Positions 26,101 through 36,400 of a DNA stretch of 64,000 nucleotides are shown here, one piece after another. Source of the DNA: Ferruginibacter sp. (GTDB lineage: Bacteria; Bacteroidota; Bacteroidia; Chitinophagales; Chitinophagaceae); the NCBI RefSeq assembly GCF_028288465.1, contig NZ_JAQBNR010000059.1, positions 1 to 64,000 of the forward strand, written 5' to 3'. The stretch's first letter is position 1, and every line of letters starts with the position of its first letter. The notes under the pieces are model-generated. The model had not been told where the DNA came from. It made no database searches and worked only from the letters and a program-made list of their open reading frames with translations. The position numbers and the translations under genes are program-made.

Positions 26101-28054
26101 GATGGAAGGACAAATATCAGGCACTGTAAGGATAGCCGACCCCTTTGGCAAACCGTATATTGAAGCCGACGCGGAAACAGAAAAATTTACCATTGACGGT
26201 GATTCCGTTGGTGTCATCAATACGCATGCAACCTATTCTACCAATACCGGCATTGTGAAATTTAATGCAGGTGCTGAAGACCCCAACAACCATTTTCGCA
26301 TTGATGGCACCTATAATACAAAGGATTCTTTAGGTAACCAGGCCGATATTGCCATTGTATCCGAAAAGCTGGACCTCAAGATTTTAAACAATTACCTTGG
26401 CGGAATTTTCAGTGAAATACGAGGCACGGCCAACACCAGCAATTTAAGAGTGATGGGTAATTCAAAGCATCTGACTATTACAGGATCTGCTAATGTTACG
26501 GAAGGGTCACTAAGGGTTATTTATACCCAATGCAAATATGCTTTTAAAAACGAAACTATTATTTTCAATCCCGATGAAATTGATTTTGGTACGGTGACTA
26601 TAACGGACACATTAAACAACACCGCTACGGTAAGCGGGAAAATGTACCATCGCTTTTTTGACCAGGTTGGTTTTGATAATGTAAAAATGGATACGAAAAA
26701 ATTGCTTGTACTCAACACTACCAAAAGAGACAACAATATTTTCTATGGTAAAGTAATTGGCAGGGCGTCTCTTGTACTAAATGGCAGTGCTGACGACATT
26801 ACAATGGACATTAATGGTGAGCCATCCAGAACAGACAGCAGCCATATTTATTTATCCAACGGTACCACGGTAGAAAGCGGCGTGGTGGATTATATTGATT
26901 TCATCCAGTTTGGTACCGAGATGGCCAATGCATATAAGGGAAGGATTTCCAGCAATATTGTGGTTAACATGGCGCTTACCGCTAACCCATCCTGTAAAAT
27001 TGATGTAATACTGGATGAAGCAACCGGTGATATTATTAAGGGGGAGGGCAACGGCCTGTTAAAGATAAGAGTGGGTAATAAAGAACCGTTAACCATCAAT
27101 GGCCGTTACGATATTACAAGGGGTGACTACACATTTAATTTTCAGACCTACCTTAAAAAATATTTTAAGGTAAATACCGGAAACATTGTCTGGAGCGGCG
27201 ATCCTTTGAACGCACAGATTGATATCATTGCGGAATACCTGGCTACCAATGTCGATTTCAAAAGCATAAGCAACAACATTTCCGGCACCACAGGCACTAA
27301 TACTTCATTTCAAAAAAAGAGTGATGTACGGGTTCTGGCGCATCTGACTGAAAGCCTGTTGAAACCTTCCATTGATTTCGAATTTCAATTGCCGCCTGGT
27401 AGTCCTTTAGCTAATGACTTTTTTATTACTAAAACGCTGCAGCAATACAAAGACGATAAAAACGAGCTGAATAAACAAGTAACCTCCTTGTTGTTATTTA
27501 ACTCTTTCATCAGCGGTCAGCAGGGGTTTATTACTGCTAACAGCGGCGCTAATATTTTATCCAGCACCATCGGGGGAATGGTGTCAAGTGCACTCTCGGG
27601 GTACTTTAATAAATTTTTACAAAAATACCTTAAGAATACCTCGCTGTATTTTGACTTAAATACCAGTTACGGCAGTACCTCTCCGAGCGATCTTCAGGCC
27701 AATGTTGCCCAATTGCAGGCCGCCGCTAAAAGCGGACTTATCTTTACTTTGTTGCAGGGCAGGCTTATTATATCAGCTGGTGTAAACGTGGATTATAATA
27801 ACCCATACGCAATCAATTACACCCGCAATACCAACGTACTTGTAACGCCGGATGTTACGGCAGAATTTATTATCAATAAAGATGGAAGTGTAAGAGTAGT
27901 AGCATTTAACCGTACCAATTATGATTTTATCGGTCAGCGGAATAAAACGGGTGTTAACCTTTCTTACCGCAAGGATTTTGATAAACTATCGGATATACTT
28001 GACCCAAAGAGAAAAAGAAAAGTGGTGTTGGTGAACAACAGACCGGTAAATTAA
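23198..28054 (+). CDS. TamB-like translocation/assembly module protein
   Basis: A giant envelope protein of at least 1618 residues. N-terminal membrane helices (WVFGIAIAAWLAGWLY and TWFFLWLLGMVISIWF) precede a long repetitive beta structure of AsmA/TamB type. The C-terminal TamB domain spans roughly residues 1150-1600, with NGRYDITRGDYTFNF, DVRVLAHLTESLLKP, and LLLFNSFISGQQGF. In proteobacteria TamB bridges the inner and outer membranes with a BamA-like partner and helps lipid transport or outer-membrane protein assembly; no such partner is adjacent here. The start is uncertain. The frame is open back to 23129 and includes another hydrophobic stretch (WFSLALIFWLVLGALMVYV), but has no ATG or GTG before 23198. 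Confidence 0.88.
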   Translation: MLGALMVYVKPVYGNWVFGIAIAAWLAGWLYTFEKAKHKTWFFLWLLGMVISIWFTLQLTFVQNAIVSTVSGKLSDNLKAKVSIQRIDYSFFDKMDLRGLLVEDRQRDTLLYAGSAKINITDWFFLKNKATLKYVALTNAVVNMQRTDSVWNYQFLVDYFSSPKKSSGKKNTIEFDIKILKLENIRFSQLDRWVGHNMEVHIKKLDLFADDISLDNKKINLNTLSIDGPEFGQFDYEGNRERLHIPKDTSRPDAKTTAYRWNNAGWIMNVKNIHITNGVFSSGQETARAPFTDRFDGAHLRFGNITGDFNNLHFEKDTLTTDFSLSTRERSGFEVKKLKAALKFTPELMEYKQLELVTNKSHLGNYFAMHYRGFNKDMSDFVHSIKMDANFVNSELSSDDLGFFAPETKEWKRVFQLKGVAKGSVDNLAAKKMLIKTDNSYVDGDIALKGLPDIDNTFIDFQANELKTTIKDLSAIVPSLKTVTQPNLGKLGNINYRGNFTGFIKDFVAFGTISTNLGVVTGDVNMKLPDDGSSVYIGKISTDGFQLGEFINSKDVGKIIFNGKLNGAGFSSKDVAANFDGNIRSVEVAGYTYQNIAVKGDFGKKLFSGSASIDDPNLVLHDLKGSIDFTGTEPQFNFDADLAKADFKKLNITQDDFLLNGHFNLDFTGSNIDNFLGTAKIYNAGLLHNNTPLSFDSLILHSSVLNDSKVLSLVTNNLEAEVDGKFTIRELPDAFKIFLSRYFPSYIKKPGYTLSDQDFSFLIKTKEVDGYMPLLDHSLRGFDNAVIEGSLQLSDNQFSVNVTVPQFSYDGKVFNNTRLASNGNFDDLVTKADVDDVQINDSLHLPTSSLVLDSHDDITDIVLNTSASKNLSSANINAQVQTMKDGVKIHFFPSSFIINDKKWQLERDGELSLSKTQVSASEVNFVQGNQQIKIATEPSETGNTNDVVVKLTKVSIDDLLPLVLKKPRMEGQISGTVRIADPFGKPYIEADAETEKFTIDGDSVGVINTHATYSTNTGIVKFNAGAEDPNNHFRIDGTYNTKDSLGNQADIAIVSEKLDLKILNNYLGGIFSEIRGTANTSNLRVMGNSKHLTITGSANVTEGSLRVIYTQCKYAFKNETIIFNPDEIDFGTVTITDTLNNTATVSGKMYHRFFDQVGFDNVKMDTKKLLVLNTTKRDNNIFYGKVIGRASLVLNGSADDITMDINGEPSRTDSSHIYLSNGTTVESGVVDYIDFIQFGTEMANAYKGRISSNIVVNMALTANPSCKIDVILDEATGDIIKGEGNGLLKIRVGNKEPLTINGRYDITRGDYTFNFQTYLKKYFKVNTGNIVWSGDPLNAQIDIIAEYLATNVDFKSISNNISGTTGTNTSFQKKSDVRVLAHLTESLLKPSIDFEFQLPPGSPLANDFFITKTLQQYKDDKNELNKQVTSLLLFNSFISGQQGFITANSGANILSSTIGGMVSSALSGYFNKFLQKYLKNTSLYFDLNTSYGSTSPSDLQANVAQLQAAAKSGLIFTLLQGRLIISAGVNVDYNNPYAINYTRNTNVLVTPDVTAEFIINKDGSVRVVAFNRTNYDFIGQRNKTGVNLSYRKDFDKLSDILDPKRKRKVVLVNNRPVN

Positions 28055-28280
28055 ATCGCTATGTGTGATGACTGATTTTTTGAGGCCTGTTAGCCTTTAT
28101 ATTTATCTGAGGGGTTATAAGCAAAGAGTTATTTTATTATAACCAATAAAAAAGGTTTCAACCTTTCGGCTAAAAACCTTTCCTTACGTTACCTGTTTGT
28201 TGAATCTTCAAATTGCTTTCATTCCCCGGCAAATATTAGGATTGATTTTAAAGAGAAATACTTTTTGAATCTACAGAAAT

Positions 28281-28311
28281 CAGCCATCAAAAAATCAGCC
28301 ATCAGACATTG
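28281..28311 (-). repeat. Short iterated repeat after the ribBA stop
   Basis: Two copies of AATCAGCCATCA in tandem (plus strand) followed by GACAT, abutting the ribBA stop codon. It resembles the stretch at 16030-16112. Confidence 0.45.
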
Positions 28312-29520
28312 CTATTGCTGCTCGTTCATAATATTATGCCCCATTTTATCCCTTTTGGTAGCAAGGTATTTCTCGTTGTGCTTGTTGGCCTTTATTTCAA
28401 TTGGAATAGTTTCAACAACTTCCAGTCCGTAGCCCAGTAATCCTGCACGCTTTTTCGGATTGTTGCTCATCAGCTTCATTTTACTGATGCCCATATGACG
28501 TAGTATCTGCGCCCCTACTCCGTAATCTCTCTCGTCCATTCCAAAACCCAGTTGCAGGTTGGCTTCTACTGTATCCATTCCCTGTTCCTGTAGTTTATAT
28601 GCTTTCAATTTATTCAGCAATCCAATTCCCCTGCCCTCCTGGTTCATGTACAGCACAAGACCTTTTCCTGCTTCCTCAATCATTTTTAATGCCTTATGCA
28701 ACTGGTCGCCGCAGTCACAACGCAGCGAACCCAATATGTCTCCTGTCATGCAACTGCTGTGCACCCTTACCATCACCGGTTCATCTTTTTCCCAGTCGCC
28801 TTTTTTAATTGCCAGGTGTATATCGCCTGTATTTAATTGTTTAAAAGCAATCAGTTCAAACATGCCATATTTCGTTGGCATCTGTACTTTCTCTTCCTCC
28901 TCAATAAGTGATTCCTTGCTCAGCCTGTAAGCAATCAAATCTTTAATGGATACAACCTTCAAATCAAAGCGTTTGGCGATTTCCTTCAACTCCGGTAGCC
29001 TGGCCATTGAACCATCTTCATTCATTATCTCCACCAATACACCAGCCGGTTCAAAACCTGCCAGTCTTGCAAGGTCAATGGTTGCCTCTGTATGTCCCGA
29101 CCTTCTCAATACACCACCCTTTCGTGCCCGCAGCGGAAAAATATGTCCCGGTCTGCCGAGGTCTTGCGGTTTTGTTTCCGGATCAATCAATGCCAGCACC
29201 GTTTTGGACCTGTCATGAGCCGATATACCCGTTGTACAACCGTGGCCCAGCAAATCTACACTAACCGTAAACGGGGTAGCATGCAACGAAGTATTGTCAC
29301 TTACCATGGCTTGCAGGTGCAATACATCGCAGCGTTCTTCTGATAGTGGTGCACAAATAAGCCCTCTTCCGTAAGTACTCATAAAATTGATAATTTCCGG
29401 GGTAACATTTTCTGCTGCGGTAATAAAATCGCCTTCATTTTCCCTGTCTTCATCATCCACCACTATTACCAGCTTGCCATTTTTTATGTCGTCAATCGCA
29501 CTTTCAATACTATCTAACAT
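28312..29520 (-). CDS. ribBA: Bifunctional DHBP synthase / GTP cyclohydrolase II (RibBA)
   Basis: A 402-residue riboflavin-synthesis enzyme. Residues 1-205 are 3,4-dihydroxy-2-butanone 4-phosphate synthase, with DDEDRENEGDF, the acidic metal-binding loop, and GHIFPLRARKGGVLRRSGHTEA. Residues 206-402 are GTP cyclohydrolase II, with zinc Cys ligands in SSCMTGDILGSLRCDCGD, QEGRGIGL and RDYGVGAQIL. It converts ribulose 5-phosphate and GTP into the two riboflavin precursors. Both active-site sets look intact, so both activities are likely. It stands alone on its strand. No FMN riboswitch could be recognised in the 180 bases upstream. Confidence 0.96.
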   Translation of the reverse strand: MLDSIESAIDDIKNGKLVIVVDDEDRENEGDFITAAENVTPEIINFMSTYGRGLICAPLSEERCDVLHLQAMVSDNTSLHATPFTVSVDLLGHGCTTGISAHDRSKTVLALIDPETKPQDLGRPGHIFPLRARKGGVLRRSGHTEATIDLARLAGFEPAGVLVEIMNEDGSMARLPELKEIAKRFDLKVVSIKDLIAYRLSKESLIEEEEKVQMPTKYGMFELIAFKQLNTGDIHLAIKKGDWEKDEPVMVRVHSSCMTGDILGSLRCDCGDQLHKALKMIEEAGKGLVLYMNQEGRGIGLLNKLKAYKLQEQGMDTVEANLQLGFGMDERDYGVGAQILRHMGISKMKLMSNNPKKRAGLLGYGLEVVETIPIEIKANKHNEKYLATKRDKMGHNIMNEQQ

Positions 29521-29539
29521 AAGTTATTTATATTTTTTG

Positions 29540-29547
29540 CAAAGTTA
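29540..29547 (-). promoter_or_regulatory. Possible -7 element of ribBA
   Basis: On the minus strand TAACTTTG, 20 bases before the ribBA ATG, fits TAnnTTTG. No good TTTG lies at the -33 position. Confidence 0.4.
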
Positions 29548-29642
29548 ACAAGGTTTATGCTTCGCTATGGTTCTCATTTGCGGAATAAGAAATAGTTTTA
29601 ATCAAAGCAGCGTTCAAATACCCACGCATGCCTTTACAACTT

Positions 29643-29658
29643 GTTAATTTAAATTAAC
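29643..29658. promoter_or_regulatory. Perfect 16-bp AT-rich palindrome
   Basis: GTTAATTTAAATTAAC lies between the divergent ribBA and the first TonB-dependent receptor gene, 47 bases before the receptor ATG. It could be an operator, but an AT-rich palindrome of this size can also arise by chance. Confidence 0.3.
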
Positions 29659-29704
29659 ATTAGTACCGGATATTTACTTTCCTTTGTGCCTTAAAAATAG
29701 CTCT

Positions 29705-32700
29705 ATGCTTATAAAAAAAATCTGTTTCATTATCCTGGCCTTTTTTGCAATCCCCCTTGCAATCAGCGCCCAGGTTACCACCAGTAGCATTACCGGTTTT
29801 GTAAAAGCTGAAAATGGCACCGCTCTTGCAGGTGCCACCATTACAGCTGTCCATCAGCCATCAGGAACCAAATATGTTACTACTTCTAAGAAAGATGGCA
29901 ATTTTTCCATTCCAAATACGGTTGTAGGCGGGCCCTACTTGCTTACGGTAGAATCGGTGGGTTACAATAAACAAACAATCGATAATATTAATCTGAATCT
30001 GGGCGAACCATACGCAGCTGAAATAGCGTTGACACCCGCCACCGCGATATTAAAAGAAGTGGTGGTGACTTCATCCAGCCGCCTCAACCGTACTAAAACC
30101 GGCGCCAGTACGGTGTTTAATTCCCGCCAGCTGATGACGCTGCCCTCTATTACCAGGAGCATTACAGATTTTACCAGAACTACACCCCAAGCCAGCAGTG
30201 GCAATAGTTTTGCTGGCAGAGACGGCCGTTTTAATAACCTGCAAATTGATGGTGCCAACTTAAATAACAATTTTGGATTAAGTACAGATCCCCAGCCCGG
30301 AGGCGGCGCAAGTCCCATTTCAATTGATGCGCTTGACCAGGTATCTGTAAACATTGCCCCGTATGATGTAAGACAGTCGGGCTTTACTGGTGCCGGCTTA
30401 AACGTTACCACAAAAAGTGGCACCAATACATTGCATGGTACAGCTTATGGTTTCTACCGCGATCAAAGTTTTAATGGTAAGCATGTTGGAGATAAATTGT
30501 TAACGCTGACCCCTCAAAAAAATAAGGTATATGGTGCCAGCCTTGGCGGCCCCATCATTAAAAACAAATTGTTTTTCTTTTTAAATGCAGAGTGGGAAAA
30601 CGCTTCTCAGCCCAACCCAAATACTTTTGTACCGGCAGGCTCTTCTGCTTCCGGACAGGCATCTGCAGCCCCGATAGATTCGCTTAATAAATTCCGCGAT
30701 GCACTCAAATCAAAATATAATTATGACGCAGGTGTATATGATAACCGGCCAAATTTTGTAACCAAAAACCGTAAGTTTCTTGCTAAGATAAACTGGAACA
30801 TCAGCAACGTTCATAAACTGGTTTTAAAATACAGTGACTTTAAAGGAAGCGATCAATCGCCTTTAAATGGCAGCAGCGTTCCAAACAGTGGCGCAGGTGG
30901 CTTTTTTGTTGGATCGGCAAGTTCTCAAACCAGGTTGCCGAATAACAGAAACAGCAACCAGTCCATTGGCTTTTCCAATTCAGATTATGCAACGGACCAT
31001 ATTGTAAAATCGGCTACACTGGAGTTAAACAGTAATTTTAACAGCAGAATTTCAAACCAGTTATTATTTGCCTACACACACATTAATGATGTGAGAAACA
31101 GCCCCGGTGGTATTTTTCCAACGATTGAAATATTCGACACAACCGGCTCAATCCCCGGTGTTACAAAAAACCGCAACTACATGAGTGCGGGTACTGATCC
31201 TTTCACCAGGAATAATGAAGTGATCAACAATGTAGCAACTATCACAGACAACTTTACACTACAGGCAGGCAAACACACACTTACTGCAGGAGCTACTTAC
31301 GAATATCAAAAAGTAGGTAACGCATTTATGGGTGGCTCAGAAAGCTATTACATTTACAACAGCCTGAACGATTTTATTACAGATTCACGGCCGGCTTTTT
31401 TCTCTTACACCTATTCCCTGATTCCGGGACAACCAAAAGTATTTTCTGCTGATTTAAAAATTGGCCAGTTAGGTGTGTATCTGCAGGATGAAATCAATCC
31501 TAGTTCCAATTTTAAAATAACATACGGCATTCGTGCAGATGTGCCAACCTACCTGAAACAGCCTATTGAAAACCCTGCTATCACTGCATTACAGTTTCCG
31601 GATAAAGATGGCAAGCTTACCAGCTTTAATACAGGTAAATGGCCAAAATCTACCATATTACTTTCTCCCCGGATTGGTTTCCGGTGGAAAGTGCCTGATG
31701 AAAAAGACCTGGTGCTGCGTGGCGGAACAGGTATTTTTACCGGCAAAATACCTTTTGTGTTCTTAACCAACATGCCAAGTAACAGCGGCGTTTATCAAAA
31801 CGGCGCCGTACTCAATACACCGGCAGCATTAAGTGGTGTAACATTTAACCCCAATCCGGATGCATATGTTTCTAAATTTCCAACAACAGCTACCACTAAT
31901 GCGCCCGGTAGTTTTGTGTTGATTGACCGGAATTTTAAATTTCCGCAGGTTTTCAGAACCAACTTTGGTATTGACAAACAATTTGGAAGCGGCTTTATTT
32001 TTACCTGGGATGTAATGTATACCAAAGACATCAACGCGGTAAAAATGCGCAATGCCAATTTAAAAGATCCAACTGCTTCTCTCTCCGGAGCGGATAACAG
32101 GGCTTATTATCCATCCACTACTGCCGCAGCGGATAAGTTTGTTTATCCAAGTCTGGCAGGTACCAACCGTGGCGGTACCGCCATCGTGTTAGAGAATACC
32201 AAAAAAGGTTATTCTTTTTCCAACACATTCCAACTATCTAAAGCATTTGCAAAAGGATTTTATGGCTCTTTAGCTTATACGTATACAATAGCTACAGAAG
32301 TAAGTCCCAACCCGGGTTCGCAGGCAACTTCGGCCTGGCAATCTATCATCAACAGGGGCACGCCCAACAGCGAAGAATTGTATAACTCAGCCTATTCAGT
32401 TCCGCACCGGGTTGTTGGATCACTTTCTTACCGTTTTGAATATGCCAATCACCTGGCCAGCACCATTTCTTTGTTTTATGAAGGCAATGCTCAATCGAGA
32501 TTTAGTTATGTAATTGGAGGCGATTTAAACGGCGATGGCAACAACGCGTCTGACCTGATGTTTATCTATGCCAAAGGATCGGATATTAATTTTTCTGACG
32601 TAAAAAATACGGATGGATCAATTAAATATTCAATTGCAGCACAACAGGCCGCCTACGACCAGTTGATCGCCAATACAAAATATTTAAAGAATCATGTGGG

Positions 32701-33037
32701 CCAATATGCTGAAAGAAACTCTGCCTTAACACCCTGGTACAACCGGCTCGACATGCGGTTTTTACAGGACTTTTTTATCACTGCCGGCCAAACAAAACAT
32801 AACCTGCAGTTTAGCGTTGACATTATTAACTTGCCTAACCTGATAGATAAAAATGCGGGTGCCAAAGACTTATTTACCATTAACAATCCGCTTACCTACA
32901 AATCAATCAATGCCGGTAAGCAACCCGTTTACAACCTGGCAGAGTTTAATGGTAAACTGGTAACAACGCCTTTTCAAAAAAATATTTCCAATGTTAGTAC
33001 CTGGGGTATGCAAATTGGGTTAAGATATATCTTTTAA
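29705..33037 (+). CDS. Oar-like TonB-dependent receptor 1
   Basis: A 1110-residue outer-membrane protein. The signal peptide is residues 1-22 (ICFIILAFFAIPLAISAQ). A carboxypeptidase-regulatory-like domain (SSITGFVKAENGTALAGATI) spans about 25-110. The plug domain (about 120-240) holds the NLQIDGANLNNNFGLS and IAPYDVRQSGFTGAGLN segments, and a 22-strand barrel ends with aromatic WGMQIGLRYIF. This matches the Oar/TonB-dependent receptor family rather than SusC, and no SusD-like gene is near. An upstream TTG would add seven residues, but the ATG at 29705 directly starts the signal peptide. It is followed by a strong terminator. The ligand is unknown. Confidence 0.92.
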   Translation: MLIKKICFIILAFFAIPLAISAQVTTSSITGFVKAENGTALAGATITAVHQPSGTKYVTTSKKDGNFSIPNTVVGGPYLLTVESVGYNKQTIDNINLNLGEPYAAEIALTPATAILKEVVVTSSSRLNRTKTGASTVFNSRQLMTLPSITRSITDFTRTTPQASSGNSFAGRDGRFNNLQIDGANLNNNFGLSTDPQPGGGASPISIDALDQVSVNIAPYDVRQSGFTGAGLNVTTKSGTNTLHGTAYGFYRDQSFNGKHVGDKLLTLTPQKNKVYGASLGGPIIKNKLFFFLNAEWENASQPNPNTFVPAGSSASGQASAAPIDSLNKFRDALKSKYNYDAGVYDNRPNFVTKNRKFLAKINWNISNVHKLVLKYSDFKGSDQSPLNGSSVPNSGAGGFFVGSASSQTRLPNNRNSNQSIGFSNSDYATDHIVKSATLELNSNFNSRISNQLLFAYTHINDVRNSPGGIFPTIEIFDTTGSIPGVTKNRNYMSAGTDPFTRNNEVINNVATITDNFTLQAGKHTLTAGATYEYQKVGNAFMGGSESYYIYNSLNDFITDSRPAFFSYTYSLIPGQPKVFSADLKIGQLGVYLQDEINPSSNFKITYGIRADVPTYLKQPIENPAITALQFPDKDGKLTSFNTGKWPKSTILLSPRIGFRWKVPDEKDLVLRGGTGIFTGKIPFVFLTNMPSNSGVYQNGAVLNTPAALSGVTFNPNPDAYVSKFPTTATTNAPGSFVLIDRNFKFPQVFRTNFGIDKQFGSGFIFTWDVMYTKDINAVKMRNANLKDPTASLSGADNRAYYPSTTAAADKFVYPSLAGTNRGGTAIVLENTKKGYSFSNTFQLSKAFAKGFYGSLAYTYTIATEVSPNPGSQATSAWQSIINRGTPNSEELYNSAYSVPHRVVGSLSYRFEYANHLASTISLFYEGNAQSRFSYVIGGDLNGDGNNASDLMFIYAKGSDINFSDVKNTDGSIKYSIAAQQAAYDQLIANTKYLKNHVGQYAERNSALTPWYNRLDMRFLQDFFITAGQTKHNLQFSVDIINLPNLIDKNAGAKDLFTINNPLTYKSINAGKQPVYNLAEFNGKLVTTPFQKNISNVSTWGMQIGLRYIF

Positions 33038-33051
33038 AAAAACTGTATCGC

Positions 33052-33086
33052 AAAAAAAACGCCCGGTTTATCCGGGCGTTTTTTTT
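33052..33086 (+). terminator. Rho-independent terminator after receptor 1
   Basis: A run of A plus CGCCCGG pairs with CCGGGCG plus a run of eight T around loop TTTAT: a long, strong intrinsic terminator. Confidence 0.95.
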
Positions 33087-33359
33087 GCCAATAATGGCAT
33101 TGCATTGATCAAAAAATTACCTGGCAGATCCGCATTATTTTGTTTTGCTTACGTTAAATTGAAAAGCCGCCAGCGTCCGCAAATTCGTAACAATTTGATC
33201 ATACTGCCCGAATAGTTATTCGTTAAATATTTGTACTAAACAATGAAATCGATTCAATAGAATGTAGGGAATGCAGAATATTATTCAACCGAAATTAATA
33301 ATGAAAAACGGAAGGTTATTTTTTCCCAATAACTGTTAAAATACAGTTAGAATTATACT

Positions 33360-33367
33360 TACTTTTG
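33360..33367 (+). promoter_or_regulatory. Possible -7 element of receptor 2
   Basis: TACTTTTG fits TAnnTTTG. It lies 53 bases before the ATG at 33421. No TTTG at standard -33 spacing. Confidence 0.4.
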
Positions 33368-33420
33368 CGCCGCTTGTCATTTGAAAATGAAACACATTTT
33401 CGCACCAAATCTATCAACAA

Positions 33421-36400
33421 ATGACAAGAAAGTTCAACTTGCTAACAGCCATTTTTCTCCTCTTTGGCTTTTTAGCAAATGCACAGGAAACTACTTCTGA
33501 CATACAGGGAACTGTAACAGATGGTACCAACGCAGTAAGTAACGCAACCATTGTTGCAGTCCACACACCCACCGGTACTAAATACAGTACCACCAGCCGT
33601 AAGGATGGTCGCTATAATTTACCCAATTTACGCGTTGGCGGCCCTTACGAAATAACCGTAACTTTTATAGGTTACAAGCCGGCCAAACAGGATAACATCA
33701 CCCTGTTACTGGGCCAGGAATTTAAGGCAGATTTTGCCCTTGTTCAAACATCCACCGATCTTACAGAAGTAACTGTTTCCGGCCGCAGGCAGGATAAAAC
33801 TTTCAACAACAACCGCACCGGCAGCCAGGAAATTATCAGCCGTGCACAAATTGAAAGACTGCCCACCATCAACCGTTCTTTACAGGACTTTACCAAGCTG
33901 GAACCAACAGCCAACGGCCTGAATATTGGCGGACGCAGCAGCCAGTACAACAACCTTACTGTAGATGGTGCCAACTTTAATAACTCATTTGGTTTATCCG
34001 GCACATTGGGCGGGCAAACAGGCAGCGAGCCAATCAGTTTGGAAGCCATTGAACAGATACAGGTAAACGTTGCGCCATACGATGTAACCCAGGGCGGTTT
34101 TTCGGGAGCAGGTATTAACTCTGTAACCAAAAGCGGGACCAACCAGTTTAAAGGTTCTGTATATACTTACCTGAAAGGCCCGGGCACGCAGGGTTATAAA
34201 GTGGGTACTACCACCATTACAAAACCAGATTTTAGTTTTAATACCAGGGGTGCTTCGTTGGGCGGCGCTATTATAACAGACAAATTGTTCTTTTTTATAA
34301 GTGGAGAACAGGTAAGACAAACAGCTCCTGCCACCAGCCAGATCGCGTCAGACGGAAGTCATGCACCTGGTGGAAATGTATCACAGGCAAATGCAGATAC
34401 ACTTGCTGCATTGAGTTCTTTTCTGCAACAAAAATTCAACTATAATCCAGGCGCATTCCAGGGATATTCGTTTGAAACCAAGAGTGATAAAATCACTGCC
34501 AAGATTGACTGGAATATAAATAAGAACAATACATTTACCCTTAAGTACAATTACCTGAAGTCCTCATCTGATCAGTTTGCCAGCACGAGCAGACCGGGTA
34601 GCGGACAAATTACAGGCGGACAGCCGGGTACCAACTCTATGCCATTCTTTGGCAGCGGGTATGTAATCAATAATAACTTCAATATTGTAATTGCAGAAAT
34701 AAACACCCGTTTTGGTAACAGGGCTTCCAACAAAATGCAGGTGGGTTATACTGCTTTAAGAGATTACCGTTCTCCGCATTCAAGCAGTTCTACTTTTCCT
34801 TTAGTGGATATTTTGAATGGCGCAGGCAGCATTTATACCACTTTTGGATATGAAATGTACACCTACAATAACTTGTTAAATACGGACGTATTTCAGTTTG
34901 CCGATTTCTTTAAATTTTACAAAGGCACACACGAAATAACTGTTGGTACACAGGATTACTACAGGAAATATAAAAATGCCTTTGCGCCGGGTTACCAGGG
35001 CGTTTACCAGTTTAACAGTCTTACAGATTTTTATAATAGTGTAAACAATGGCGATGCCAATGCTAAAAGTTATTACCTGCAGTATTCAGCATTGCCAGGT
35101 GGCGCATTTCCTTTTGCCGAAGCAGGTTCAACAGAACTGGGCTTTTTTGCACAGGATAAATGGCGTGCCAGCAAAAACTTTACGCTTACTTATGGCTTAC
35201 GTACCGATTTAACCATCTACAACCAAACCTTTACAGACAATCCTTATTTTGATGCGCTGACTTTTAAAGACGGCAGCTATAACATTGGTAAGGCACCAAA
35301 AACAACTCCGTTGATTTCACCAAGACTTGGTTTTAACTGGGATGTGAAAGGCGACAGAAGTTTACAAATCAGGGGTGGTGCAGGTATTTTTGCAGGTCCG
35401 CCGCCTTTTGTTTGGATCAGTAACCAGGCCAGCAACAACGGTATCCAGTTTGGTTCATTCACCAACAGCACGGCTCCTAATCCTAACGCGGTTCCGCCCG
35501 TTGCAGGAAACCTGGTAGCGTTCAACGCAGATCCAACTGCCTATATTAAATCCGGCCCTAACACATCTTACAGTACTGCGCTGGTTGATCGTAATTTTAA
35601 ATACCCGCAGGTATTAAAAACAAGTTTTGCAGTAGATAAAAAATTAGCCAACGATGTAGTGCTTACTTTGGAAGGAACTTATTCCAAAGACATCAATGCG
35701 GTGTATTACAGAAACATTAACCTGAACGAAAACAATGCCTTTAGTTTGGCTGGCGCCGACAACAGGGCACGTTACCTTACCAGCACTGCCAACTCAAATA
35801 AATATTACTCAGGCAAAACACTGGATAACCCCAATATTGGCAATGCCATCTTAATGAGCAACACCAGCAAAGGCTATTCTTATACACTAACAGCACGAGC
35901 GCAAAAGAATTTTAAAAACCTTTTCGCCAGCATTGCCTATACTTTCAGCCAGGCAAAAAACACGGCGGAGTTTGGAAGCACTGCTTCTTCTTTATGGGCA
36001 GCAAGAGCGGTACAGGGAGATCCCAATGCTGCTACTTTAGCCAACGGTGCCTTTTACCAACCGCACAGAATCATTGCATATGCATCGTATAAAATTATCA
36101 ATTGCAAATATGCCACAACTTCTATCGGTGCTATTTTTGAAGCAGCTCCTTCCGGTGTTTCTTCTTATGTGTACAATGGAGATTTAAACGGCGATGGCAA
36201 TACAGGTAATGATTTAATTTATATTCCTGCCAATGCAGGTGAAATTAACCTGGTAAAAGTTAACTCGGGGGGTTCCGGTACCGGCGCAAGTACAGATCCA
36301 AGATCAGCTTCGCAGATATGGAACCAGCTGAACAACTTCATTTCACAGGATCATTATTTATTGACACACCGCGGCCAGTATGCAAAGGCAAACGCAGTGG

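Larger units (their letters stand above)
33038..33420 (+). other. Intergenic region between the two receptor genes
   Basis: Holds the terminator of receptor 1 at 33052-33086 and a -7-like box of receptor 2 at 33360-33367. The rest is AT-rich, and I see no open frame or repeat in it. Confidence 0.6.

Noticed and set aside
28148..28163. Hairpin AAAGGTT-TC-AACCTTT after the TamB-like gene as a terminator
   Set aside because: The stem is short and AT-rich and is followed by CGG rather than a T run.
29521..29704. FMN riboswitch upstream of ribBA
   Set aside because: The conserved RFN blocks are not visible; the leader appears to be only about 20 bases if the -7 box at 29540-29547 is used.
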